Source: Auanema rhodensis
Taxonomy: Eukaryota > Nematoda > Chromadorea > Rhabditida > Rhabditidae
NCBI GenBank assembly: GCA_964057225.1
Contig: OZ059894.1
Span: 6,603,131 to 6,667,130, forward strand
DNA: 64,000 nucleotides
Direction of reading: 5' to 3'
Shown: in pieces, positions 54,517 through 64,000 of the stretch
How the letters are laid out: the number at the start of each line of letters is the position of its first letter
Numbering within the stretch: the stretch's first letter is position 1
Made by a program: the position numbers and the translations under genes
Notes under the pieces: model-generated
What the model was told of the DNA's origin: nothing
Seen by the model: the letters and a program-made list of their open reading frames with translations, nothing else
The model's database searches: none

Positions 54517-54716
54517 TACGTTTTACGCTTTCTTCAAGTTTTTAAATGCTCAAGCTACTTCTGAAGTTCCATAACTTAATCATACCTTGATTCTTGGACA
54601 ACAACAATACTCCACGTTCTCAAGCGCATTTTGAATGATCCACGAATTGAATTTCATTGGTCATCATGTAAACGCAATGACTGATTATTAAAGGTTCAAG
54701 ATATGTCTATATCATA

Positions 54717-54788
54717 TCCGTTGTGGTCTAGTGGTTAGGATTTATGGCTCTCACCCATAAGGCCGGGGTTCGATTCCCCGCAACGGAA
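54717..54788 (+). tRNA. tRNA-Glu(CTC) copy 136
   Basis: Consensus; last copy, 58 bp before the array ends. Confidence 0.95.
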
Positions 54789-54877
54789 TACGTTTTACGC
54801 TTTCTTCAAGTTTTTAAATGATCAAGCTACTTCTGAAGTTCCATAATTGAAGGATTTATTAGGATTTTAAGGAATTA

Positions 54878-54897
54878 TTAGGTTTATGGCTGTCGCC
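54878..54897 (+). pseudogene. Possible decayed tRNA-Glu fragment
   Basis: TTAGGTTTATGGCTGTCGCC resembles tRNA bases 19 to 39 (TTAGG, A, TTTATGGCTCTCACC) with one deletion and two substitutions. Flanks do not match, so this may be chance or an eroded array edge. Confidence 0.3.
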
Positions 54898-55243
54898 GAA
54901 TGCACCACAGAAGCACGTTTACCTTACAATGTAGATTTGTGAAGTTTCTAATCTAGTTCTGCTCTCTCTTATCGAATGTTTCTAGAAGTTATGATTTATG
55001 ATTTTGGAAGTTTCTATTTTTCGTTTGTTTCTGATCAGTAAATACTTTGTATTTTCTTATCTTCTGTTCTTTTTTTATTCTTCATTCAATTTTTGCTAGT
55101 AGTCTTAAGAATGATTGTAATGGCTTAATTTGTATTGTGCAAAACGTAATGTAAGAACAATTTATGATTATTTCAATCACGAGGTAAAACCGGCATGGTT
55201 AGAAGAATATTCGAATCTGAATAAATGTGTAGCTGTTGTCTGA

Positions 55244-55249
55244 TTTATT
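55244..55249 (-). terminator. Candidate poly(A) signal of the channel gene
   Basis: AATAAA on the minus strand, about 160 nt after the stop codon; the nearest canonical hexamer downstream of the gene that I found. Confidence 0.4.
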
Positions 55250-55411
55250 TAATTCATTAAGTTGCTTAGTTCTGCTGGCTTTCTCGATTTCCGCATCGAT
55301 TATAAGTTTTTTATAACGCTGGTCGTTCAAAAAAGTTATTCTAGGTTTTCCGTTTAATTTATCATAGTACATCTTTTGATATCGGGAATTGGTTTTCTAT
55401 TAATTGTTCCT

Positions 55412-58400
55412 CTATTCTGAAGTCGGCACCGGTGGAATCCAATTATTTTCGAATGTCTGAGATAAATAATACCACCAATAAATAAGCTGTAAAATATATT
55501 CTTTGTTTTTTTTTTCATGTTGATAACGTACGTTGAAGAATGTGAAGGCTAGTGGGAAGGCCACGATACTGAATTTATCAATTGATTCGGGGTGGAACCG
55601 AGTTAAGCATCCCGTCGGAGGAAGCGGTGATGTTGACCGTAGCTGAATTATTAAAAATAAAATAATATAACTTATGTGATCGAATACATGCACTAACAAA
55701 TCATTGTTTAACCTAATCTATGTTGAAGTGAATTAAAAATTACGTGGTACTAGAACCAAGAAAAGGAAGTGAAACTATAATCTATTCATACAGTGTTCAT
55801 CTTATATTCATTTTTCACTATTTGTGTGGAGGTATTTATTTGCAAGGTTATTCATTATTTTCAATTTTTTATACAACAAACGGTTTCATTATCGGTATTG
55901 GGAATAACTACGCAAATTAAATGTTCTATTCTACATAGCTCATTCACAAGAAGTTCTCACAGCAAACAAGCAGAGATGACGTGCAACAAACGGTTTCGTT
56001 ATTGTAGTGGAGGAAAGTGGCTGGCTCTTTTTTATTACCTCGTCAATAAGTGGAACATCCCCGTCCGTAGGTAGCTAGAACCGATAATTTCTGTATATTC
56101 TTTTTCAATTATTTTATGAGTAAAGCAAAAGCATCCAAGTACACAATATTCTGATTAAAAACAAATTTTACAAACCTGATCCAACGTTAAAGGTGTTTGT
56201 GAATCGAAGACGGTCGTCATCTGTATATGTGTTGGAGATATTGGAGGCCTTGAGATGATTGAACCACGGTTATATGCGACAGTATTATTATGAACTCCAT
56301 TTGTACCATTATGTGAATTTAAGGAACCTTCAAATGTTTTGGTGAGTAAAAGACAATATATTTTGTATAAGCAACCATTATTTATATGACCATTTCCAAT
56401 TCGACTTCTACATGACCCGTTAGCCCATACAGATGAGGACCTGGCTCGTTCACGACGTTTCTCAGCACTCCAATAAGATATTTAATTTGATGAATATATA
56501 TATTACAAACCTACGAAGGCTATTCTGGCATCTAGTAATGTAACAAACTATTGCCAGTTCAACCATTGTGCCAAAAACAAATGAAATACATCCTAACATC
56601 CAGACATCCATAGCTTTTACATATGATACGCGTGGCAAATTTTTTAGAATATTACCAAACTGCAGTTAGTGGAAACTATATTTTGATATTTAGACAAAAC
56701 GTTACTTGAAAAGTGAGAGCTAATAATGAAGAAATCCCCACAGTTGTTCTAGCAGGCAACGCTTTCGGTTCCATACAGAACGATACCCATGAGACAATAA
56801 TAGTTAAATAGGTTGGTACATAAGCTTGAATGATATAGAATCCATATCGACGTTTAAATGTGAACACGACCTGAAATTTGTTTCAAAACTTATTCTGATT
56901 AAAAGCCCTTCAAACACTTAAGTTTCTATTTTCTTTGGTAGTCAATACAACTGTTAAAAAAATGTTATTGATGGATGAGTCCATGGGGATATATAAAACA
57001 AGGTTTGTCATTCACCGAAAAAATTTGATATGTTTTTTGATTTATTATTCTCATTTGCCTCCTTTAAACATTTTAATAGCTTATTTTCTAGAGAAAAAAC
57101 AATAAGTCACAGTACGCTTTTGATTGAGTTAACAATTTTTCAAAAAAAACTTTTTTTGAAAAATTGTAAAACTTTTTTGGATGTTGTAGCAGACAACTAT
57201 GATTTTATATTGTATATAGCAAAAGAACCTGAAGCTGATCCCAATATCCATTTGGATATAATAATGTCTGTTTTCGTGTATCAAAATGAACCATATCAAA
57301 GTCGGGAAGTTGAATTTCTTTCATCAGTGTTACTGGCTCGTCCATCCATGCCAATTCTACCTAAAATAGTAAAATACTATTCAAGATACTAATTAAAAAT
57401 ATGATGCTCTACCTCAGCAGAATTATGGCTGTAAGACTCAAAAATCAAAATACAACTTTGTACATCGAAAGGAAATTGGCGTAAATCAAGATTACATGGA
57501 GATCTGACCGACAAACGATGATTCATCCAAACAGTACCATTCTGAAAACAAAGAAAAATTTCATGGCAAAACGAACAGGGAATTTTAAATTCTGATCATA
57601 ATCACTGTTATAAACTAATTGTATGTAACATGTTGTACTATATATGAACAGGAACGATATATTTGAAATGGAATTTAGAATAGTAACTTAGTTGAAATAC
57701 ATTGGATATTCTACTTTTTAGTCTTCATGATGTTGCATTATGAAACTAAAAAATCTCTTCAGGAAATAATCGTCATCCTGGAATTTTTAGACGCATTAGG
57801 AATAGCTATAATTAAGTTTTGATATCAGCACTAGAATATAGTATGTCTGTAATCTTCTGGAAGAAGTATATCGTTTATCTAATTGCGTCATAAGTTCATA
57901 TGTCCTCTGGGTGCAAAGCAACGTTCAGCGTGTGCATACATGCATATTTCTTTTCAGAATCTATTCATACAATCATTCCTTATGTTATTGTTTGTTGTTG
58001 TTTTATATCATTCTTCTCACTCTCTCTCGTAATAATAATTCCTATCAAATCTTTTTTTATTTGTATTTTTTGATATTTGCAAATTAATCAGCTAACGACA
58101 ACTTCTTGTGACGTATGCTGTTCAATTAACTTGAGTATTTCTCTATCTATGCATATACTTTCTTTTCCATCTTTGTCTCTTGAAATTTTCGCAAAGAATT
58201 GTATGTCATGGCACATCAAAAAGAAAAGCTAATTCTTCTCTCAGCTATAGGAAACTCAATACATTTCTTCACTAGTTGCCGATAAATCTTTCTATATATA
58301 CATACAGATATATGTATAATTTTAGATTTCGTGTAAGGATTAGAAAAATTAGTACAATTTTTAAAGTTCACAAAAACTATTTCATAGAAAATAAAATACT

Positions 58401-60686
58401 AAATGAGTACTTGAAAGCAATGGTATAGAATTCTATGTTTGCTTACTTTATTTGTAAGCTTTGACACATTCTTTCTTGTCCCTATGATATGCTTGCTTAA
58501 TGCCTTTTAGCACATCCATGAGGAGTAGCGCAAGCATAATTGCGATTGGCTAGACTTTTTCAATTATTCATTAAACATCTCGGACTAGATGTATGTTTGA
58601 TCATATATAATGAGAAGATAACATATAACTTGGAACCAAGTAACTTTAATTTCTCTGTCTCTGTATCTTTCTATTTCATTATCTTAGTTGTCTAAGCTAT
58701 AGATTACAATACTGTCTAGATCATCCTTCAAGAATTCTTGCTTCAAGTTATTACAACTCAATCATAATTTTAATGAAAATAGTTACATCCAACTATTTTA
58801 TGTTAGTGAAAGTAAATGTTCAAAAATGGAATTTCAGCGTTTTTTGCATAAAGTACTTAGTCGCCAAGGATCCATAAGACATGTATGTATTATCATTCAT
58901 TCTGGTTTATGATTCAAATTCATTTTATTTCAAATGAACAAGCGAGAAATAAGTAGATAATTAAACCTAAATTTCATAGATGAGATAAACTTTGGATGAA
59001 GTGTAAGAACTAGATGATGATAGTATGTGCAAAAACCTTGAATCTACTTAACATAAGTTCTGCACATTGAATTCTTGTGAGAACTAATTCACTGCCTTAG
59101 GCTAATGACAAGTTCTAGAAGACATGTGTTCAGATAAGAAGCCTCATTGTGTATATAAGTAGAGGTCTGTTAGAGAATCTGATCAGCGAAATGATGAGTC
59201 TAAGACAAAGAATAATTTTCATTTCAACTTATTAATGAGAGGAGGAAGTTATAAATGATGCTTACAACAACAGGAATAAATTAGGAATATTTCAATAAGT
59301 GAGATCAAGGTTTTTCTAAACGTAGAAAACTCACGTCGTACAGAATGATCATGACATTTTCTCCTGGAGAAGCATGTGTAGTAGTTCTCTTAGAATTAAC
59401 TAAACAGGTATTAGGAGACCAGATCTTTGGTAACATTCTTGCTTCTACAGTGATATTTCTAAAATAAAGTTTTTTAAATACAAGAACAAATAAATTATGA
59501 AAATAACCTTTTACATGCTGGAAGATGTGTGAATGACAAAGCTCCATCATGCCAAAGTTGAGAAAATAATATATCAATCTCAAAATCCGATGTAATCTCA
59601 TTTAGCGAACCCATATCCTAAAATAATTTGATAAATATTATCTCATTTTCTTTGTTTTGATATGTTTTCAAATCTGTCTATCACATTTGAGAGCTGATTC
59701 ACCCTTCATTTATTATTATTTTTTTCTTTCAAAACGGACATGTCGGAATGTTAAATAGTTTGAAGATTGCCTAAAGTCATTTCTAAGCCTCCCTCTCAAT
59801 CAGATTTGCATGGTCAAATGGATTCGAATTCCAGGAAATTTATCTTCATCCTTAGTTTTTCTACTTCTTTTTGCAATTGCATAATTTATTTCAACAGCAC
59901 ACTATGAACTAGTTCAAACCCAGTGCTCATAAGCTCTTTTTTCAGTAAAACATGATGAGCAAACGCATCTATCAGGCTTTTTTCAGTTAGTTCAGTTTTT
60001 GCTCAACATTAATTTTCAGAACTAACAAACTACGACAAGTGTTGAAATTTAACAATCAGACAATTTGTCCTGGCATTCTCAGTTGCTTCTTACATGACAA
60101 CATAGGTTCTCAGCGATGATGTCATGTCACAAACATTGACGGATGATCTAGCTATAATCTTAAGAGAAATCATACAACAAAATGAGAATCAGATCACATT
60201 GATGAATAATGCTAGAAGCTTTGTAAAGTTTTAATTTGACCTATGTTCTTCATGTATATATATATTATAATATAATGTATAATATAACTACTAAATCCAA
60301 AAAAATACTTTGAAGAAATTCCGAGCAACATTCAAGGAGATCTGATTTTTAAAAAAAACAGGTTGAAGTTGAAATTTTCAATTTAGTTTATTATTCAAAA
60401 TTTTTATTTAAAATGTAACTATATACTACATATTATTCTCTATTTTTATTGGCAAATAACAAAGTATATAGAACACAGCAGGAATTGTGCTGGAATAAGC
60501 TCATCCATCTGATTCAAGATTATATCATTCAACCATTTATGGATGACTTTGTTTAGGCTTGAATCAAACAGAATTATCATATATATATATATATATATAT
60601 ATAGATAGACAGATATAGATAGAAAAAGAAAGAGAGAGAAAGAAAGAGGGAGAATAAGAGCGAGAGAGAAAGAGAGAAAGAGAGAA

Positions 60687-60738
<52 letters not shown>

Positions 60739-61226
60739 AGAGATATTTGAGACAAAAAACTGTTTGTTCAGAATTTCTTCATCAATTTGTTTCTAGATAA
60801 AATTTTCCTGAACATTTATGGTGCATCAACGTTTATACTATAATAAATAGTTTTCCTATTCACATATAAATAGAATACTGATTAAATATATATATTTGTG
60901 ATGTTTACTCATCCATCTATTACAATTACTTTGTTTTTATATGATCAAAATTCCGAAACTTTATAAACTAACCTGTACATGAATTTCCACATTGACAAGA
61001 ACACTATCTTCAGCATCGGGAAGAGTTTTAGTATAATTCGATATAATAGTATTAACGATTTTTCCTTCAGCCCAGGCTTCTGGTGGACATTTTCTTCTTT
61101 TCACTTTTGCCTGAAATAATTGTGTGAGATTGGGAGTAAAATTAATATTTGAGAAACAAAAAGCTGATCTACCTTAACCAGAAGAGCTAGAAAGAATATA
61201 CTATACAAAGCAGCAAAGAGCTTCAT
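55412..61226 (-). CDS. Cys-loop ligand-gated anion channel subunit, 11 exons, 492 aa
   Basis: Exons on the minus strand: 61226-61173, 61110-60973, 59617-59508, 59458-59335, 57541-57413, 57360-57229, 56870-56706, 56659-56511, 56467-56176, 55642-55532, 55486-55412. All junctions are GT..AG, phases agree and the frame ends in TAG. Exon 1 is a signal peptide ([12 protein letters not shown]). Exons 2 to 6 form the ligand-binding domain, with the Cys-loop [15 protein letters not shown] (13 residues between cysteines) in exon 5. Exon 7 carries TM1 and the start of TM2 with a PAR motif ([10 protein letters not shown]), which marks anion selectivity. Exon 8 completes TM2 and holds TM3, exon 9 the cytoplasmic loop, exons 10 and 11 TM4. 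Exon 6 has no cysteines, so the second disulfide of glutamate- and glycine-gated channels is absent. It best fits the nematode ACC/LGC-type acetylcholine- or amine-gated chloride channels; the ligand cannot be told. The least certain part is the middle of exon 9. Confidence 0.9.
57542..59334 (-). other. Intron 4 of the channel gene
   Basis: About 1.8 kb, AT-rich, between exons 4 and 5. No ORF, RNA gene or mobile element recognised. Confidence 0.75.
60579..60603. repeat. (AT)n microsatellite
   Basis: About 12 AT dinucleotides in intron 2 of the channel gene. Confidence 0.9.
60620..60742. repeat. GA-rich low-complexity tract
   Basis: Almost pure purine on the plus strand (AAAGAGAGA units and a GA run). 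Open frames here are low-complexity artefacts. Confidence 0.9.
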
Positions 61227-61274
61227 CTTCGTTTACTTGAGATAATGAATTTGTGGAACATGCTGATGTTATAA

Positions 61275-61276
61275 CT
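61275..61276 (-). promoter_or_regulatory. Candidate trans-splice acceptor of the channel gene
   Basis: AAGATTTCAG on the minus strand, 48 nt before the ATG. It fits a nematode spliced-leader acceptor; it could equally end an upstream non-coding intron. Confidence 0.4.
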
Positions 61277-64000
61277 GAAATCTTATAACATTATTCCGAT
61301 TACTATATACATGACAAAGAAATAGAAGATGCTGATCATAGATGAACTGCGAATGGTTTGAATTTTGCATGATTGTTCAACTCGTTTAAATGAAGATGAC
61401 TGGAGAAGAAAAAACAAAGAAAAAAAAGATTTTTTCAAAATGAAGAAAAAGAAACTAAATAAACAACTTTGTATGAACAAGTTTTGTGGAAAATATGTGA
61501 ATTTGTTCAATAATGCCGAAAAAACTGATGTTCAGAAATAAGGATCAAGGATGAAAAGCCTTAAATGGCATTTTGATTCTCTCAAATAACCACTACATCT
61601 TTTACCCATCGTTCATGTCCATTAAAGACGGAGCACCTGTCATCAAGATCATCCCATGAAAAGATGAAAAAAAGGTTTTATAGACATGTTTAGTGAATCT
61701 TTCTGTCACAAATAAAACATTGACTGTCTTTGAAATGCTGAAAAATGAAAAATTTTGTTGTTTTTTGCTCTTTGGAAATAGCAATTTTGAAATGGGTAGG
61801 TAGCTGTCATAGCCTCTTTATACCTATGAAGGTGAAGCTTATTTGAGTTGTTGAAATGAAAAATCATGATATGAAAGTGAAACGGAAATTTATAGCTAAG
61901 AGCAATACAAAGATACTAAATAGAGCAGACTGAAGTAGACTGATCTTGTATGTATGTAGTAGAGTGGGTGGGAATAAATAGAAAGAAAAAAATGAAAAAA
62001 AAAAGAAAAAAAAGGAGGAAAAGAATAAAGAGAGACATATATTTATAGAGAGAGAAAGGGAAAATTATAAATTTTTTCAAAATATAATTGAAGAATTTGA
62101 TCAAGAAATCGCATATTCTTTTATGTTTTTGGCTGTTCAACAAAGAGAACCAATTTTTAAATAATATGAGGAAATGAAACGTAAAGGAAAAGATTTGAAT
62201 GCTAGCTTTGAAAAATTAAATTAAGATTTGCAATAATTTCTCGGAAAGCACATGTTGCAAATTAGATTCGGTAAAATAAAATAAATATCAATATCAATAG
62301 ATAGAAAGTGGCAAAATTTTTACATTAGATAGGTTTCGTTGGCATAAACGACTTTTAAAGCGATCGAGCGACTTGTGACCATAAATTGCCTGAGGGTACT
62401 TGTTGTACGAACCCTGCTTGAATAACGTATGAGTGACGAGGAGATGTTCTACACATCAAACTTGGAAAGAAATCGTTTCATCAACAATTAACCAGAGCAA
62501 ATGCCTCAAATTTCACAAATTTAATGAAATATGGGTTGAATTCAGATTTTTTTCTTGTTGAGAATTGCTTGATATTGAAATGTTTGCAAGATTAAATGAA
62601 AAAATGGTTGCGGCACTCAGATGAGCAAGCGGAAGAAGAAAACGGGATCCCATGAATCAGACAGAAACAGAAACAGAGTCATATGAAAGAGGTATACTAC
62701 TAAGAAGGAGGAGCAGCAGAAGCAACCCTTTCTTTTCACATCGTCTCGCTTCTGCTCATCAGCTGAGTAGTAAGCTGAGTCGTTTGGGCACTGGTACGTT
62801 TGTGTTGATTTTGCTGGTGGTAAAGCCGGTAAAATGATGGCTTGTGTTTAATGGCAAATTAACGAGAAAGGAAGAAGGATGAGAGAACGAGAAAAAAAGG
62901 ATCTAGTACAAGCATATAAACATACATGCATACTATGTTGAACAATGCGAACAGAAGAAATCTGATGCGCAGATGAAAAACGGTCAACAAGATGTTCATC
63001 CTTTAAAAGCTTAGTCAATAAATTCAGGAAAACTTGAAATCAATTGAGAAAATATTATAATATAGGTTACTTGATATGGTTATATAAATAGCATAATATA
63101 TATAATATAAAATTGGTTAAAAATAAATTGAACGGATAAAATGAAATACGTCATTGAATGATAGCGGAAAAAAGAAAAGTGCCAGAGTTATATTAAATAT
63201 TTTCAAAAAAAATTTTAAAAAAATCATAAAATAGGTTTGAAAGTTTCAACTAAAAATAATATTTTTCTATAATCTTGAAACTTTCCCGTGTACGTATAAC
63301 TTACGAGATGGGATAAAATTTATTTTATACGATTCAGAGGCAATAAGCGGTTATATGCACTTCCTTACTCTTTCTCTCTCACTCTCACTCTCTATTGCTT
63401 CATCTCAATCTATCTTTTTCTCTCCCTTTCTTTCAATTTCTCTCATCCTTCTCCCTGTTTTCATCCGAATATTCTTATGGCTTCTTCAGCCCTCCTCTAT
63501 CTTCTTCATTTTCTCTCATTTTCCTTTTTCCTTCTTTTCACACAAACGGTTATTCTTAAGCACAAGAAGAAGGAACTGAGGATAGGATGTTTCATCTGAT
63601 GTCAGCTCCTCCCTCTCTTTCTATATTCAATCCGCAGATGCAGCAGAAGTAGATGTGCCCGCCTCTTCGTAACATAACGTTGAACTGAAATCAGATAACC
63701 CGTCAGTGCAACTCAAAATTAGAAAATACTATATAGGCCCGAAAAAATTGGTATGATTTAGTTTGAAAAAGATAGCGTTGAAAAGCGAAAAAATCATATG
63801 CTGTAGCGAGTAATACAAACCCAAAGATTAAAAAAATGAGGGGGAAGTTATAGAGATAAACGAAAAACAAAGTTCTGTATATCATAGCCAAAGAGTGTTT
63901 TTCTTTGATATTAATGTAAATTACGAATAATCATGCAAAATTCTCAAATTAATAAGAATTAATTCATTTTGCTCAGTTATGATATGAGTTTTTTCTATTT
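61277..64000. other. Upstream region of the channel gene, no gene recognised
   Basis: AT-rich DNA with A-runs and CT/GA-rich stretches. The short open frames are Phe/Leu/Ser- or Lys-rich low-complexity translations with no domain. It presumably includes the channel promoter, but I cannot point to one. Confidence 0.55.
63364..63445. repeat. CT-rich low-complexity tract
   Basis: Imperfect (CT)n/(TCTT)n run on the plus strand. Confidence 0.8.

Larger units (their letters stand above)
43663..54846 (+). repeat. tRNA-Glu tandem array, right segment (copies 95 to 136)
   Basis: Resumes at base 10 of the split copy and ends at TTCCATAA, after which unrelated sequence begins. The 40 intervals from copy 96 to 136 sum to 10,791 bp: 31 of 272, one of 271 and eight of 261. 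The 261-bp units cluster at copies 109 to 121. Confidence 0.95.
54847..55411. other. Junction between array and channel gene
   Basis: No ORF. The left part holds a possible tRNA-Glu relic (54878 to 54897). The right part is probably the 3' untranslated region of the minus-strand channel gene. Confidence 0.6.
59618..60972 (-). other. Intron 2 of the channel gene
   Basis: About 1.35 kb between exons 2 and 3, holding an AT dinucleotide tract and a long GA-rich tract (separate entries). Otherwise nothing recognised. Confidence 0.75.

Noticed and set aside
15162..54846. CRISPR-like regular repeats
   Set aside because: The whole 272-bp unit repeats, with no unique spacers, and the repeat contains a full tRNA. 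It is a tandem satellite in a eukaryote.
15162..54846. tRNA-derived SINE cluster
   Set aside because: Units are strictly head to tail with no poly(A) or simple-repeat tails and no target duplications, and the tRNA part is intact and foldable, so dispersed retroposition does not explain it.
15162..54846. Pure assembly artefact
   Set aside because: Units differ at many sites and three distinct retrotransposons give unique anchors with proper target duplications. Some miscounting remains possible, so long-read checking is advised.
55793..56074. Plus-strand open frame of 93 codons
   Set aside because: It sits in an intron of the channel gene, has low-complexity hydrophobic content and no homology I can recognise.
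57030..57392. Plus-strand open frame of 120 codons
   Set aside because: It lies antisense over exon 6 of the channel gene and its flanking intron, and has no recognisable domain.
60564..63579. Ser/Leu- and Phe-rich short open frames
   Set aside because: They are translations of GA/CT- and A/T-rich tracts.

Overview
The window is AT-rich animal DNA, most likely from a nematode. Three things point there. A complete multi-exon Cys-loop ligand-gated anion channel gene of a nematode-like type sits at the right end. Introns are very short (45 to 62 nt) next to kilobase ones, and many acceptors read TTTTAG or TTTCAG. The LTR retrotransposons include a BEL/Pao element with an envelope-like module, as known from nematodes. 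I cannot name the species.

The dominant feature is a huge head-to-tail array of one tRNA gene, tRNA-Glu with anticodon CTC. Units are 272 bp (variants of 271 and 261 bp), all on the + strand, running from 5078 to 54846 and interrupted only by two retrotransposons. By hand count there are 136 copies. 109 match the 72-nt consensus exactly, 26 carry one or a few substitutions, and one is split by an insertion. Each unit has internal A and B boxes and a short T-run terminator, so each looks like an independent RNA polymerase III gene. Shared rare variants at fixed spacings show that the array grew by duplicating blocks of 3, 4, 7, 8 and 10 units.

Three LTR elements lie in or against the array. 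Element A (1 to 5077, minus strand, running off the left edge) is Ty3/gypsy-like, with an LTR, a tRNA-Gln primer site, a 1.8-kb leader and one open frame that passes from gag directly into an envelope-like region without pol. Its leader contains an unrecognised, spliced 162-codon gene on the opposite strand. Element C (5383 to 15161, minus strand) is an intact-looking BEL/Pao element with identical 360-bp LTRs, a 5-bp target duplication, a 2643-residue gag-pol-env polyprotein and a second zinc-knuckle ORF. Element B (40483 to 43662, plus strand) is a deleted Ty3/gypsy copy whose LTRs are related to those of A. It keeps RNase H and integrase and is inserted inside a tRNA gene.

Right of the array, 55412 to 61226 on the minus strand is a complete 11-exon, 492-residue ligand-gated anion channel gene, with its 3' end facing the array. 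From 61277 to the right edge I see no supportable gene.
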